A stretch of 64,000 bases of DNA from Thiomicrorhabdus sp. 6S3-12 (GCF_017571475.1 NZ_JAGETW010000005.1:124001-188000); one strand, 5' to 3'. Numbered from the stretch's first letter, positions 34,219 to 43,508 are shown. Translations and numbers: made by a program. The notes: a model not told the origin generated them from the sequence alone.

Positions 34219-36231
34219 CTAATCCTGATTACCGGTCCGGATATAGGCTTCGGCTTTGGCGACATCTTCGGGCAATCCACTGAGTACGATGTGGTCGTCG
34301 ATCCGCAGTTTGGTTTCACCGGAAGGATTTTCACCACGTACATGACCGCGTTTAATCGCTTCCGCCGTGACCTGCCAGCTTTCCAGAGGTATCTCTTTCA
34401 ATAGCTTGTTGACGGCAAAGTCGCTTTCATTCAACGGCACACTGTGGATAATCCCTTTCATCAGCTGGTGCGACTGCAGGGGATTGGACGGGTCGTCGTC
34501 GACACCTGGGTAGAAGTTCTCCAGCAGTCGATAGCGGTCGCGTCTTATCAGGCGCGTTTCGCGCAAAACCTTGCTTGGCGGATGCCCGATCATCAGCAGC
34601 AGGTGCGATGAAAGCATAATACTGGATTCAAAGGTATCCGGAATGACTTCGTTGGCACCGGCTTCGATAAAGTCATTGACGTGTGAGTCATCAAGGGTAC
34701 GTACCAGAATCGGAATGTTGGCGTCGATCTGGCGGATACGCAGCAGAATCTTCATCGAGGCATGGTAGTCGCTGAAGGTGATAATTACGATTTTGGCGCG
34801 TTCAATCCCCGCGGCTCTAAGAATACTTTCCTTGGTTGCATCACCGTAAAACACGCTTTCACCGGCGGAACTGGCTTCGTTAACCCGCTTGATGTCCATG
34901 TCCAGTGCGGTAAAGATTTCGTTCGAATTGTGCAGGAAGCGACCGACGGTCTGACCGACACGCCCGAACCCGCACAAAATGACATGGTTGCTGATGTGTT
35001 TGTTCTGATCGGCAATCGATTCCGCCAGTGTCTCATGACTCTGCGCATAGGTTCCTCTATGCAGGAATTTGGCGATATGACCGTTGAACTTGACCATGAA
35101 AGGGGCGATCGCCATGCTCAGAACCGCCGCTGTCAAAAGGATATTGCCTTCTTCCTGCGGCATTAGGTTGTAAGTGAAAGCCAGGGTCATCAATACCAGA
35201 CCGAACTCACCGACCTGCGCCAGCGATAGGGAGATACGTGCCGATACGCCCGGTTCCTTGTTAAACAGCCGCGAAGCGAAATAGATAATGACGCCTTTGA
35301 CTATGATAATGGCGAGGGTGATTCCGATGACCTCAAGGAAGTATTGGGAGAGGATGTCGGTGGAAATGATCATACCAACCGTAACGAAAAACAGACCGAG
35401 CAGAATGTCCTGGAACGGGCGGATATCGGATTCAATCTGGTGACGGTATTCGGTTTCCGATAACATCATTCCGGCCAGGAAAGCCCCCAGTGTCATGGAC
35501 AGCCCCATCTCTTCCGTGAAGGCGGCAGCCCCCAGGGCGACGGTCAATACGGTCAGCGTGAACAGCTCCTGAGACTTGGCCGAAGCAACCTCATGAAACA
35601 GAGGTCGCAGCAGATAGCGTCCGATCAGGTGCATAATCACGACCACGAAAATCCCTTTGAGGAAAGCTATGGTCATGGCCATTGCCAGAGCGCCGTCTTC
35701 GTTGCTGCTCATTGCCAGAGTCGGAATTAAAATCAGCAACGGAATCGCCATGATATCCTGGAAAATAAGTATGCCCAGAACCGAGCGGCCGTGACGCGAT
35801 TGTATTTCGGATTGTTCGACCAGCTGTTTGATCACAATCGCCGTGGACGAGAGAGCGAAAGCGCTGGCAATAACGATATTGGTGTTGGTGTCGAGGCCGG
35901 CGAGGTGGCCGATAAAGAAGACCACCACGGCTGTGGTCAGTACCTGAACACTGCCCATGCCGAAAACCAGTTTGCGCATCGCCATCATCTGATTGATGGA
36001 AAACTCCAGTCCTATGGCGAACAGCAGGAAGACGATTCCGAGTTCGGCGAGAAGCGCAATGTTTTCCTCGTTTTCGATGAGACTGAAACCGTGCGGGCCG
36101 ACAATCATCCCGACGGCAATGTAACCCAGAATCGGCGGGAAAGAGAGGCGGCGCGAAAAGGCGACTGCAATAACTGCAATAGCCAACAGGAAGACGGCAT
36201 TAAACAGTAGGTGGTCTTCGTGTGAGTTCAA
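34219..36231 (-). CDS. Kef-type cation:proton antiporter with RCK domain
   Basis: A 670-residue CPA2-family membrane protein. It has about 12 membrane helices (residues ~1-385) with family blocks PPILGYIAVGMIVGPHG and FLLFAIGLEFS. A Rossmann RCK/TrkA-N domain begins HVILCGFGRVGQTVGRFL (~415) with the nucleotide-binding Asp in FTALDMDIKRV. A TrkA-C domain follows at the end (SVPLNESDFAVNKLLKEIPL). It resembles KefB/KefC or YbaL, K+/H+ exchangers gated by nucleotides or glutathione adducts. No KefF/KefG partner adjoins. It sits 28 bases downstream of nadC on the same strand, likely the same transcript. Confidence 0.9.
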   Translation of the reverse strand: MNSHEDHLLFNAVFLLAIAVIAVAFSRRLSFPPILGYIAVGMIVGPHGFSLIENEENIALLAELGIVFLLFAIGLEFSINQMMAMRKLVFGMGSVQVLTTAVVVFFIGHLAGLDTNTNIVIASAFALSSTAIVIKQLVEQSEIQSRHGRSVLGILIFQDIMAIPLLILIPTLAMSSNEDGALAMAMTIAFLKGIFVVVIMHLIGRYLLRPLFHEVASAKSQELFTLTVLTVALGAAAFTEEMGLSMTLGAFLAGMMLSETEYRHQIESDIRPFQDILLGLFFVTVGMIISTDILSQYFLEVIGITLAIIIVKGVIIYFASRLFNKEPGVSARISLSLAQVGEFGLVLMTLAFTYNLMPQEEGNILLTAAVLSMAIAPFMVKFNGHIAKFLHRGTYAQSHETLAESIADQNKHISNHVILCGFGRVGQTVGRFLHNSNEIFTALDMDIKRVNEASSAGESVFYGDATKESILRAAGIERAKIVIITFSDYHASMKILLRIRQIDANIPILVRTLDDSHVNDFIEAGANEVIPDTFESSIMLSSHLLLMIGHPPSKVLRETRLIRRDRYRLLENFYPGVDDDPSNPLQSHQLMKGIIHSVPLNESDFAVNKLLKEIPLESWQVTAEAIKRGHVRGENPSGETKLRIDDHIVLSGLPEDVAKAEAYIRTGNQD

Positions 36232-36259
36232 ACTGGTAATCCTTTAAAAAAACAGAAGG

Positions 36260-37105
36260 TTATTGATTCATTTTAAAACGCATGGACAAGTCGATGGCGC
36301 GTAGGTGCTTGGTGATTGCTCCGGTCGAAATGTAATCAACGCCGGTCGCAGCCAGTTCGGCCAGGTGCTGAATTTCGACATTGCCCGAGACTTCCAGTTT
36401 GGCTCTGTGGTCAACCATCTCTACCGCCTGATGCATCATCTCTATACTGAAGTTATCCAGCATAATGATATCGGCACCGGCTTCAAGGGCTTGTTGCACT
36501 TCATCGAGGTTTTCCGTTTCGACCTCGACTTTGACCGTAGGGTAGAGCTGTTTAGCATTTGTGACCGCGGCATTGATTCCGCCGGCCGCCATAATGTGGT
36601 TTTCCTTGATCAAAATTGCATCGTACAAGCCGATACGGTGATTTTGCGCTCCGCCGCAGGCAACCGCGTATTTCTGCGCCATGCGCAGACCGGGAAGTGT
36701 CTTACGGGTGTCCAGCAGCGTCGTTGTGCTGCCGGTCAGGTATTTCATATAGGCCGAGGTGGTGGTTGCGGTCGCCATGAGTGTTTGCAGAAAGTTCAGT
36801 GCGGTACGTTCCGCCGTCAAAATATGCCGCGCGGAACCGGAAATCTCGCATAAGATGTCATTTGCATGCACCGGTTCGCCTTCTTCTTTAAGCCAGTTGA
36901 TCTTGATGCTGTCATCAACCTGACGAAACACTTCATCAAACCAGGGGCGACCGCACAAAACCGCTTCTTCACGGCAAATAATAGCGGCATCGGCCTGGGT
37001 TTCCTGCGGAATCAGGCTGGCGGTCAGATCGCCGCCTTTAATGTCTTCCTCAAGCGCTTTCTGGACGGTGTTTTCAATATCTTCAAAGTAGTTAATGTCA
37101 GTCAT
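36260..37105 (-). CDS. nadC: Quinolinate phosphoribosyltransferase
   Basis: A 281-residue enzyme that makes nicotinate mononucleotide from quinolinate and PRPP. Conserved blocks are TAERTALNFLQTLMATATTT (residues ~95-115), LLDTRKTLPGLRMAQKYAVACGG (~130-150), NHRIGLYDAILIKENHI (~155-172), VEVETENLDEVQQALEAGADIIMLDNFS (~190-220) and VSGNVEIQHLAELAATGVDYIS at the end. Length is normal. It leads into the antiporter gene. The upstream 200 bases contain divergent promoter space toward ampD. Confidence 0.96.
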   Translation of the reverse strand: MTDINYFEDIENTVQKALEEDIKGGDLTASLIPQETQADAAIICREEAVLCGRPWFDEVFRQVDDSIKINWLKEEGEPVHANDILCEISGSARHILTAERTALNFLQTLMATATTTSAYMKYLTGSTTTLLDTRKTLPGLRMAQKYAVACGGAQNHRIGLYDAILIKENHIMAAGGINAAVTNAKQLYPTVKVEVETENLDEVQQALEAGADIIMLDNFSIEMMHQAVEMVDHRAKLEVSGNVEIQHLAELAATGVDYISTGAITKHLRAIDLSMRFKMNQ

Positions 37106-37314
37106 TGTCTTTTACTTACTTGGGCTTAGGGGCCACTTTTCTGCCGTACGGCCGGGCAAATGGCTTGCTGCTGATTTTAGTGTCATTAAGGTGCGGTGTT
37201 TGATCGTTACTTTTCGTAGTCTGTCGATTATTTTGCGCACTTTTTAAATAGGAATCATTATACAGAATTGACGTTATACTATCGGGCATTGATACAAGGG
37301 AATTGATTTTAATT

Positions 37315-37878
37315 ATGCAGGTTTTGCCAGATTTACAGCTTCTCGATCAGGCGCAATTTGTGCCAAGTCCGAATTACGATGAAAGGCCGGAAAATGCGTC
37401 GCTTGATCTGATTGTTGTCCACGGGATTTCACTTCCGCCGAATCAGTTCGGAGGCGAGGGCGTCACCGAGCTTTTCACTAATCAGCTGAATCCGCAAACA
37501 GACCCTTACTACGCCAAGATTGACGGTTTGCGCGTCTCTTCGCATCTGTTTATCCGTCGCGACGGCTCGGTCATTCAGTATGTCCCTTTTGACAAACGGG
37601 CCTGGCATGCGGGTTTGTCGAGCTATCACGGGCGGCAGAGTTGTAACGATTTTTCGATTGGTATCGAGCTTGAAGGGACGGACTTCACGCCCTATACGGC
37701 GACGCAATATCAGAGTCTGGCGCAGTCGATCCATGCGATCTGGCAAGCTTATCCGCAAATGCCGACCGAGGCGGTAACCGGACATAGCGACATCGCTCCG
37801 GGCCGTAAAACCGATCCGGGCGTCTATTTTGTCTGGGAAGCGCTTGAAAGATTGTTGCAACAACGATTTTTGCGTTAA
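37315..37878 (+). CDS. ampD: 1,6-anhydro-N-acetylmuramyl-L-alanine amidase
   Basis: A 187-residue cytoplasmic zinc amidase that trims peptides from recycled anhydromuropeptides. Zinc ligands are the His of LIVVHGISLPP (~residue 42), the His of VTGHSDIAPGRKTDPG (~150) and the final Asp of the latter. RAWHAGLSSYHGRQSCNDFSI is the conserved core. ATG 37315 is chosen over an in-frame TTG 12 bases upstream. It recycles the products made by Slt and MltD encoded near 12-15 kb. Confidence 0.95.
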   Translation: MQVLPDLQLLDQAQFVPSPNYDERPENASLDLIVVHGISLPPNQFGGEGVTELFTNQLNPQTDPYYAKIDGLRVSSHLFIRRDGSVIQYVPFDKRAWHAGLSSYHGRQSCNDFSIGIELEGTDFTPYTATQYQSLAQSIHAIWQAYPQMPTEAVTGHSDIAPGRKTDPGVYFVWEALERLLQQRFLR

Positions 37879-37974
37879 GGGTTCAAGCGTGTAATATTTG
37901 ATTTTAAACAGGTCGTTCGGACGAGGCTTGTTTTAAGATGTACCTATTCTTGGATGTTAAGAATGGAAAAATGA

Positions 37975-38214
37975 TCAGGCGATCCAGCTGTTGCCGTTGT
38001 TGCGATTACCCGGTTTCTGATTGCCGCCGGTTTTCTCCGGTTCTTTGGGAACGAATTTCAGACAGATTTCACCGGATGTTTCCAGCACAACCTGACTGGG
38101 CATTTTGGCGGTTTTGAAGCCGAAAGCCTTGCATCCTCTAGGGTTGGAAGGCTCCCAGGTGATATAGAAATGTTTGCATTTGAAGCAGTCGACCGAATTA
38201 GTTTTTTTCATCAT
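37975..38214 (-). CDS. Small four-Cys hypothetical protein
   Basis: A protein of about 79 residues with Cys at CFKCKHFYITWEPSNPRGCKAFGF and again in SGEICLKFVPK, arranged like a compact zinc knot. Proteins of this kind are often mislabelled uracil-DNA glycosylase; no such activity can be read here. The C-terminal tail is Gly/Asn-rich. Twin ATGs at 38214/38211 are possible starts with no good ribosome site. It is convergent with ampD and divergent from flavodoxin. Confidence 0.7.
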   Translation of the reverse strand: MMKKTNSVDCFKCKHFYITWEPSNPRGCKAFGFKTAKMPSQVVLETSGEICLKFVPKEPEKTGGNQKPGNRNNGNSWIA

Positions 38215-38370
38215 TAACAATAAAATTTAATAAATAAGGCGTTAATCTGACTATGCTATGATTGCGCCCAATTTTGCTTGAGTCAATAGTTGATGAAATT
38301 ACCGCCTTTTATCAAGGTGGCTCAGGCCGTAGCAGTAAACAGACAAACTAGCAGTTTAAAGGATCACAGC

Positions 38371-38886
38371 ATGAGTAAAGTTGGCCTATTTTACGGAACG
38401 GATACCGGAAATACCGAACGTGTCGCAGATTTAATCAAGCAGAAGATGGGAGAAGATCTGGTTGATGTTTACGATATTGCCACAGCCAGTGCCGACGATT
38501 TTGCCAAATACGATAAAATCATTCTTGGTCAGCCAACCTGGTATTACGGTGAATTGCAGAGTAGCTGGGACGATTTCTGGGAAGATTTCAAAGGAATCGA
38601 TTTCACCGGTAAGACGGTTGCCTGTTTCGGACTGGGCGATCAGGCGGATTATTCCGAGTACTTCCTTGATGCCATGGGAATGATGCACGACATCGCCGTG
38701 GAAAACGGAGCTACGCCTGCGGGTTATACTTCAACCGACGGTTTTGAATTCGACGAGTCGAAAGCGGTTACCGAAGACGAAGAGTTTTTTGTCGGACTGG
38801 GTATTGATGAAGATCAGCAGCCGGAGTTGACCGATGAACGTGTCGATAACTGGGTTGAGCAGATCAAGGAAGAATTCGAACTGTAA
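38371..38886 (+). CDS. fldA: Flavodoxin
   Basis: A 171-residue FMN-binding electron carrier of the long-chain type. The phosphate loop is GLFYGTDTGNTERVADLI (residues ~5-22), the first FMN loop GQPTWYYGELQSSWDDFW (~52-70) with the stacking Trp, and the second FMN loop FGLGDQADYSEYFLDAMGMMHD (~88-108). AAAGGATCACAGC precedes ATG 38371; the frame is open 27 codons upstream without support. It stands alone, followed by a terminator. Confidence 0.95.
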   Translation: MSKVGLFYGTDTGNTERVADLIKQKMGEDLVDVYDIATASADDFAKYDKIILGQPTWYYGELQSSWDDFWEDFKGIDFTGKTVACFGLGDQADYSEYFLDAMGMMHDIAVENGATPAGYTSTDGFEFDESKAVTEDEEFFVGLGIDEDQQPELTDERVDNWVEQIKEEFEL

Positions 38887-38908
38887 TTATCTGTTTCGAA
38901 TACTTGGC

Positions 38909-38949
38909 AAAAAGCCGTGGTAATGCATTGTCTTACCACGGCTTTTTTT
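38909..38949. terminator. Bidirectional terminator after flavodoxin
   Basis: AAAGCCGTGGTAA and TTACCACGGCTTT form a 13-pair stem with a T run, between convergent genes. Confidence 0.88.
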
Positions 38950-38985
38950 GTTTTAGAAGGTGTTGGTTGAGGGCTGGACGGTCGC

Positions 38986-39642
38986 TTAGTCGCGCAATGA
39001 AATGCACGGCCAGCCGTGTTCTTGAGCATAAGTGGTCAACTTCTCATCACCGTCGACAACGATCGGATGATCGACCAGTTTTAGCAGCGGCAGATCATTG
39101 TGTGAATCGGAATAGAAGTAACTGCCTTCAAGATTTTTATCGTTCTGTTGCATCCATTCCTGCAGACGAACAACTTTGCCCTCCTGATAGGTTGGAGTGC
39201 CTTCGACCTCGCCGGTATAACGACCGGCCTTGATTTCTCCTTCCGTGCCGAGCAGCGTTTCGATTCCGTAACGCAATCCGATCGGGCGGGTAATAAAAGT
39301 GTTGGTAGCGGTAACGATCAAAACATCGTCGCCTTGCTGTTTGTGTTTCTCGACCAGCGCCAACGCTTTGGGCAGAACGATCGGTTCGATAAACTCGTTC
39401 ATGAATTGGCGGTGCCATTCGGCCAGTGTTTCCATGCTCTGTTCGCTTAAAGGTTGTAGAGCGAATCGCTGATAGGCGTAAATATCCAGCGTGCCGTTTT
39501 TATAGTCTTCATAGAACTGCGCGTTGGTTTTGGCGAAGGCTTCGCCGTCAACGTAACCTTTCTGAACCAGAAACTCGCCCCACAGATAATCACTGTCGTT
39601 GGCAATCAAAGTATTATCAAGATCGAAAATCGCTAAAGCCAT
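38986..39642 (-). CDS. HAD-IB family phosphatase (SerB-like)
   Basis: A 218-residue haloacid-dehalogenase-type hydrolase. Motif I is IFDLDNTLIANDSD (residues 4-17, nucleophile Asp), motif II is VLIVTATNTFI (~110), motif III a Lys in QEGKVVRL (~155) and motif IV SYFYSDSHNDLPLLKLVDH (~170-190). The length and helical cap match the HAD-IB (phosphoserine-phosphatase-like/CicA) group. The exact substrate is not evident. It is divergent from rppH with a 264-base gap. Confidence 0.88.
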   Translation of the reverse strand: MALAIFDLDNTLIANDSDYLWGEFLVQKGYVDGEAFAKTNAQFYEDYKNGTLDIYAYQRFALQPLSEQSMETLAEWHRQFMNEFIEPIVLPKALALVEKHKQQGDDVLIVTATNTFITRPIGLRYGIETLLGTEGEIKAGRYTGEVEGTPTYQEGKVVRLQEWMQQNDKNLEGSYFYSDSHNDLPLLKLVDHPIVVDGDEKLTTYAQEHGWPCISLRD

Positions 39643-39906
39643 GACTTTAAAGCCTTATATACAAAATGAATTGATGCGCATCCTAGCGGATAACGCATTT
39701 TTGTCAACCGATTCGACGTCTGAGAATCGTTCCCTCTGCATGAGATTAAACCCCGTAAAATGTTCCAAAGTGCAGAAAAATCAGGCTTGCCAAATATTAA
39801 ACATTTCTTGTCAGACGTGAACTAAGCGACAATTTTAAATTGAAAAATCCGCGCATTTTAGGCACTATTATCCGAATTAAATGATTTTGAGTGTTTTTAG
39901 TTTTTC

Positions 39907-40389
39907 ATGATAGATGAACATGGATATCGACAGAATGTCGGAATAATAATAGTAAATAAAGATGGCAAGCTGTTTTGGGGGAAGAGGGTTCATCAGGAAG
40001 CCTGGCAATTCCCGCAAGGGGGAATTCGTGAACACGAAACTCCGCAGCAGGCCGCTTTTCGCGAATTGAAAGAAGAGGTCGGTCTGGAGCCTTCGGATGT
40101 CCGTGTGCTCGGGCGTACCAATGGCTGGCTTAGCTATGATCTGCCCAAACACCTGATCCGGCACAACAGTCAGCCTTTGTGCGTCGGGCAGAAACAGGTC
40201 TGGTTTCTGCTGGGCTTGGAAAGCGATGCCAGTCGAATCGATCTTAACCGGCACGATACGCCGGAGTTCGAAGATTGGGATTGGGTCGATTACTGGCGCC
40301 CGGTTCAGGAAGTAGTTAACTTCAAGCAGGCCGTGTACCACAAAGCGCTGACCGAACTCGAGCACGCTCTGAATAAATTCTGGATGTGA
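39907..40389 (+). CDS. rppH: RNA pyrophosphohydrolase
   Basis: A 160-residue Nudix enzyme that removes pyrophosphate from mRNA 5' ends, starting RNase E decay. It begins MIDEHGYRQNVGIIIVNKDG, and the Nudix box is GGIREHETPQQAAFRELKEEVG followed by LE (residues ~38-60). WQFPQGG and the C-terminal VDYWRPVQEVVNFKQAVY are conserved in RppH. A hairpin terminator follows 17 bases after the stop. ptsP, often downstream in relatives, is not here. Confidence 0.95.
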   Translation: MIDEHGYRQNVGIIIVNKDGKLFWGKRVHQEAWQFPQGGIREHETPQQAAFRELKEEVGLEPSDVRVLGRTNGWLSYDLPKHLIRHNSQPLCVGQKQVWFLLGLESDASRIDLNRHDTPEFEDWDWVDYWRPVQEVVNFKQAVYHKALTELEHALNKFWM

Positions 40390-40405
40390 TTTAACGCCTT
40401 TTACG

Positions 40406-40432
40406 AAACCCCGCCGCGAGCGGGGTTTTTGT
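40406..40432 (+). terminator. Terminator after rppH
   Basis: AAACCCCGC-CGCGA-GCGGGGTTTTT, nine pairs and a T run. Confidence 0.85.
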
Positions 40433-40557
40433 TTTAATTTCCCCGGAAATGCTATTTATGAATGCAATAGAAGAGTTTTAAAAACAAAAGCTTAGCTTCT
40501 TTGAATGCCTGCAAAGCCCCTCGACATAAGCTTATCACTGAAAACTTAAATAAAAAA

Positions 40558-40566
40558 TGGTATGAT
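40558..40566 (+). promoter_or_regulatory. Extended -10 promoter of aceE
   Basis: TGGTATGAT is a TGn extended -10 (hexamer TATGAT, five of six consensus). It has only a weak -35 (TGAAAA) 16 bases upstream. A start near 40573 gives a leader of about 200 bases. Confidence 0.55.
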
Positions 40567-40572
40567 GCCCCA

Positions 40573-40776
40573 ACTTTTAATAAACCTGCAATTGCGAGAA
40601 ATGTCCCTCTGGTCGGCATTCTCGGGCAGGTTTGCGTCAGGGAAAACTAAGTAGCTGGAAACCTTGGCGTTAAAAAAATGTTGGCGCTAGCGATAAGAAC
40701 TATCCATAGCGAAAAGTCACTTCAGGCTTACCCAGCTCCTGAAGACAAATATCCAACCCATTGAGGAAAACTTATT
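40573..40776 (+). other. Long structured 5' leader of aceE
   Basis: The leader can form a long stem AAACCTGC...GCAGGTTT with inner CGAGAA/TTCTCG (about 40581-40633), a stem CGCTA/TAGCG (about 40686-40711), and a perfect hairpin CTTCAGG/CCTGAAG (40720-40744) just before the ribosome site GAGGAAAA. The loop of the last hairpin contains CCAGCT (40732-40737), complementary to AGCTGG at 40653-40658, so a pseudoknot is possible. I could not match it to a known riboswitch. Confidence 0.5.
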
Positions 40777-43437
40777 ATGAGCGAACAGTTTGTAGATCAG
40801 GATCCACAGGAGACTCAAGAGTGGATCGATGCGCTGGAAGCGGTGGTCGAATTTGAAGGTTCCGACAAGGCTCAGCACATTATTGCCAGTCTAATCGAAA
40901 AAGCGCGTGTTCACGGCATTGATATTCCATACTCTGCCAATACACCTTATATCAATACCATTTCCGTTGAAGAACAGGTTAACTATCCTGGCGATATGGG
41001 GCTTGAAACCCGTATTCGTTCGCTATTGCGCTGGAATGCGATGGCGATGGTATCACGCGCAAATAAAACCACCAGTGTTGGTGGGCACATCGCTTCTTAC
41101 GCTTCAAGCTGTACGCTGTATGAGGTGGGGATGAACCACTTCTTTAAAGGACCTAAGCACGCGCAGGGCGCGGATATGGTGTTCTTCCAGGGGCACACGG
41201 CTCCGGGTATGTACTCGCGTTCTTTTATGGAAGGCCGTTTCGAAGCGGATCGCCTGCGTAACTTCCGTCAGGAAGTGGATCAGGAAGGTCTGTCTTCTTA
41301 TCCTCACCCATGGTTGATGCCGGATTACTGGCAGTTCCCGACCGTATCTATGGGTCTGGGGCCTCTAATGGCAATCTACCAGGCGCGTTTCATGAAATAT
41401 ATGCAGGCTCGCGGCCTGGCACAGACCGAAGGACGTAAAGTCTGGGCATTCCTGGGCGACGGTGAGATGGATGAACCGGAATCACGTGGTGCGATCCAGT
41501 TGGCGAAACGCGAAAAACTGGATAACCTGATTTTCGTAATCAACTGTAACCTGCAGCGTCTTGACGGTCCGGTTCGTGGTAACGACAAGATCATTCAGGA
41601 ATTGGAAGGCGTCTTCCGTGGTGCCGGTTGGCAGGTTCTGAAAGTCATCTGGGGTTCAGGCTGGGATCGTCTGCTGCAGAAAGACGAAACCGGTAAGCTG
41701 ATCGAGCGCATGGGTGAAGTCGTTGATGGTGAATACCAGGCTTATAAAGCGAAAGACGGTGCATTCGTTCGCGAACACTTCTTCGGTAAGTACCCTGAAA
41801 CCGCAGCGCTGGTTGCGGATATGACCGACGACGAAATCTTCAAACTGACTCGTGGTGGTCACTCGCCGCGTAAGATCTACAACGCTTATAAGCGTGCAAC
41901 CGAATCGCAAGGTCAACCGACGGTTATCCTGGCGAAAACCGTTAAAGGTTACGGTATGGGCGCTTACGGTGAAGCGGCGAATACCGCTCACCAACAGAAG
42001 AAACTGGATAAAGACGGCCTGAAATATTTCCGTGACCGTTTCTCTGTTCCGATTTCAGACGAAGAGTTGGAAAAAGACATTCCGTTCTACCGTCCGGACG
42101 AAGATTCCGACATCATGAAATACATGAAAGAGCGCCGTGATGCGCTGGGTGGACCGATTCCTGCACGTCATGACGACGCAGAACCGCTACCGGTGCCTGC
42201 TTTGGATGCATTTAAGATGCTGACCGACGGTACCGGCGATCGTGAAATGTCGACTACTATGGCATTCGTGCGTATTATCTCGATCCTGTTGCGTGACAAG
42301 GCGCTTGGACCGCGTGTTGTTCCGATTATCCCGGATGAAGCGCGTACGTTCGGTATGGAAGGTCTGTTCCGTCAGGTCGGTATCTACGATCCGGCAGGTC
42401 AGTTGTATGAGCCGATGGATGCCGATCAGTTGATGTGGTACAAAGAGTCCGCCAACGGTCAGGTATTCGAAGAGGGGATCAACGAAGCCGGTTCCATGGC
42501 GAACTGGGTTGCTGCGGCGACCGCTTATGCGAACTACGGCGTAAGCATGATTCCGTTCTATATCTACTACTCGATGTTCGGTTTCCAGCGTATCGGTGAC
42601 CTGGCCTGGGCGGCCGGTGACTCGCGTGCGCGTGGTTTCCTGATCGGTGGTACTGCCGGTCGTACGACGCTTGAAGGTGAAGGTCTGCAGCACCAGGACG
42701 GTCACAACCTGATCCAGTTCGACCACGTTCCGAACTGTCTGTCCTACGATCCGACGTTCGCTTACGAAATGGCGGTGATTATCCGTGACGGTATTAAACG
42801 CATGTTCCACGATAAGGAAGACGTTTATTACTACATCACCGGTATGAACGAAAATTACAGCCATCCTGCGATGCCGGAAGGTTCCGAGGAAGGCATTCTG
42901 AAAGGGATGTACTCCTTCAAGAAATCCGCTGCCAAGCATAAGAACAAAGTTCAGCTTATGGGGTCGGGTACGATCTTCCGTGAAGTGATTGAAGCGGCTG
43001 AGATGCTGGAAAGCGATTGGAACGTAGCGGCCGATATCTGGGGTGTACCAAGCTTTAACCTGGTTCGCCGCGACGGTATCGAAGTCACTCGCTGGAATAC
43101 GCTGCACCCTGAAGCGGAAGCGAAAGTGCCTTATGCAACTGAACTGCTTTCCGGTTCCGAAGGGCCGTTCATTGCGGCGACGGATTACATCCGTGACTAT
43201 CCTGAACGTATCCGTGACTATGTTCCGGGTGAATACTATGTGTTGGGTACCGACGGCTTCGGTCGTTCCGATACCCGTGAACAGCTACGTAAATTCTTTG
43301 AAGTCGATCGCCACTATGTGGTGGTTACGGCGCTTAAAGCGTTGGCTGATGCAGGCTCTATCGATGCTAAGGTTGTTTCCGAAGCGATCGCTAAATACGG
43401 CCTGGAAGCGGATAAAGTCTATCCGGTTCACGCCTGA
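40777..43437 (+). CDS. aceE: Pyruvate dehydrogenase E1 component
   Basis: An 886-residue homodimeric, thiamine-diphosphate-dependent E1 that decarboxylates pyruvate. Marks are ANKTTSVGGHIASYASSCTLYEVG (residues ~95-120), the ThDP/Mg motif FLGDGEMDEPESRGAIQLA...NLIFVINCNLQ (~228-260), RLDGPVRGN and, in the second half, the pyrimidine-binding region PDEARTFGMEGLFRQVGIYDP (~520). Length matches E. coli AceE (887). Codon choice is strongly biased (GGT, CGT, AAC), suggesting high expression. It is followed by its own terminator before aceF. Confidence 0.97.
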   Translation: MSEQFVDQDPQETQEWIDALEAVVEFEGSDKAQHIIASLIEKARVHGIDIPYSANTPYINTISVEEQVNYPGDMGLETRIRSLLRWNAMAMVSRANKTTSVGGHIASYASSCTLYEVGMNHFFKGPKHAQGADMVFFQGHTAPGMYSRSFMEGRFEADRLRNFRQEVDQEGLSSYPHPWLMPDYWQFPTVSMGLGPLMAIYQARFMKYMQARGLAQTEGRKVWAFLGDGEMDEPESRGAIQLAKREKLDNLIFVINCNLQRLDGPVRGNDKIIQELEGVFRGAGWQVLKVIWGSGWDRLLQKDETGKLIERMGEVVDGEYQAYKAKDGAFVREHFFGKYPETAALVADMTDDEIFKLTRGGHSPRKIYNAYKRATESQGQPTVILAKTVKGYGMGAYGEAANTAHQQKKLDKDGLKYFRDRFSVPISDEELEKDIPFYRPDEDSDIMKYMKERRDALGGPIPARHDDAEPLPVPALDAFKMLTDGTGDREMSTTMAFVRIISILLRDKALGPRVVPIIPDEARTFGMEGLFRQVGIYDPAGQLYEPMDADQLMWYKESANGQVFEEGINEAGSMANWVAAATAYANYGVSMIPFYIYYSMFGFQRIGDLAWAAGDSRARGFLIGGTAGRTTLEGEGLQHQDGHNLIQFDHVPNCLSYDPTFAYEMAVIIRDGIKRMFHDKEDVYYYITGMNENYSHPAMPEGSEEGILKGMYSFKKSAAKHKNKVQLMGSGTIFREVIEAAEMLESDWNVAADIWGVPSFNLVRRDGIEVTRWNTLHPEAEAKVPYATELLSGSEGPFIAATDYIRDYPERIRDYVPGEYYVLGTDGFGRSDTREQLRKFFEVDRHYVVVTALKALADAGSIDAKVVSEAIAKYGLEADKVYPVHA

Positions 43438-43441
43438 TGTT

Positions 43442-43476
43442 AAAAGCCACACTGTTTTGGCAGTGTGGCTTTTTTT
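43442..43476 (+). terminator. Terminator between aceE and aceF
   Basis: AAAAGCCACACTG-TTTTGG-CAGTGTGGCTTTTTTT is a 12-13-pair stem with a seven-T run, five bases after the aceE stop. It should limit read-through into aceF. Confidence 0.9.
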
Positions 43477-43492
43477 ACGCGAAAGAATTAAC

Positions 43493-43508
43493 GTATGATG
43501 CATCATAC
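43493..43508. promoter_or_regulatory. 16-bp perfect palindrome upstream of aceF
   Basis: GTATGATG/CATCATAC is a perfect, loopless inverted repeat between the aceE terminator and aceF, the usual shape of a dimeric-repressor operator. It does not match the PdhR site. A second inverted repeat, CACTGCCGC/GCGGCGGTG (43524-43552), follows closer to the start. Confidence 0.5.

Noticed and set aside
37975-38214. Uracil-DNA glycosylase
   Set aside because: Similar small four-Cys proteins often carry this label, but none of the glycosylase motifs is present in 79 residues.
40573-40776. TPP riboswitch in the aceE leader
   Set aside because: A GCTAGCG stretch recalls part of the motif and ThDP is the cofactor, but CTGAGA and ACCTGATC elements are missing.
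42187-43107. Minus-strand frame (306 codons) opposite aceE
   Set aside because: Shadow produced by the strong codon bias of aceE; no start signal or recognisable domain. The same applies to the frames opposite cysS (10491-11324), sucD (28465-29208) and aceF (43681-44475).
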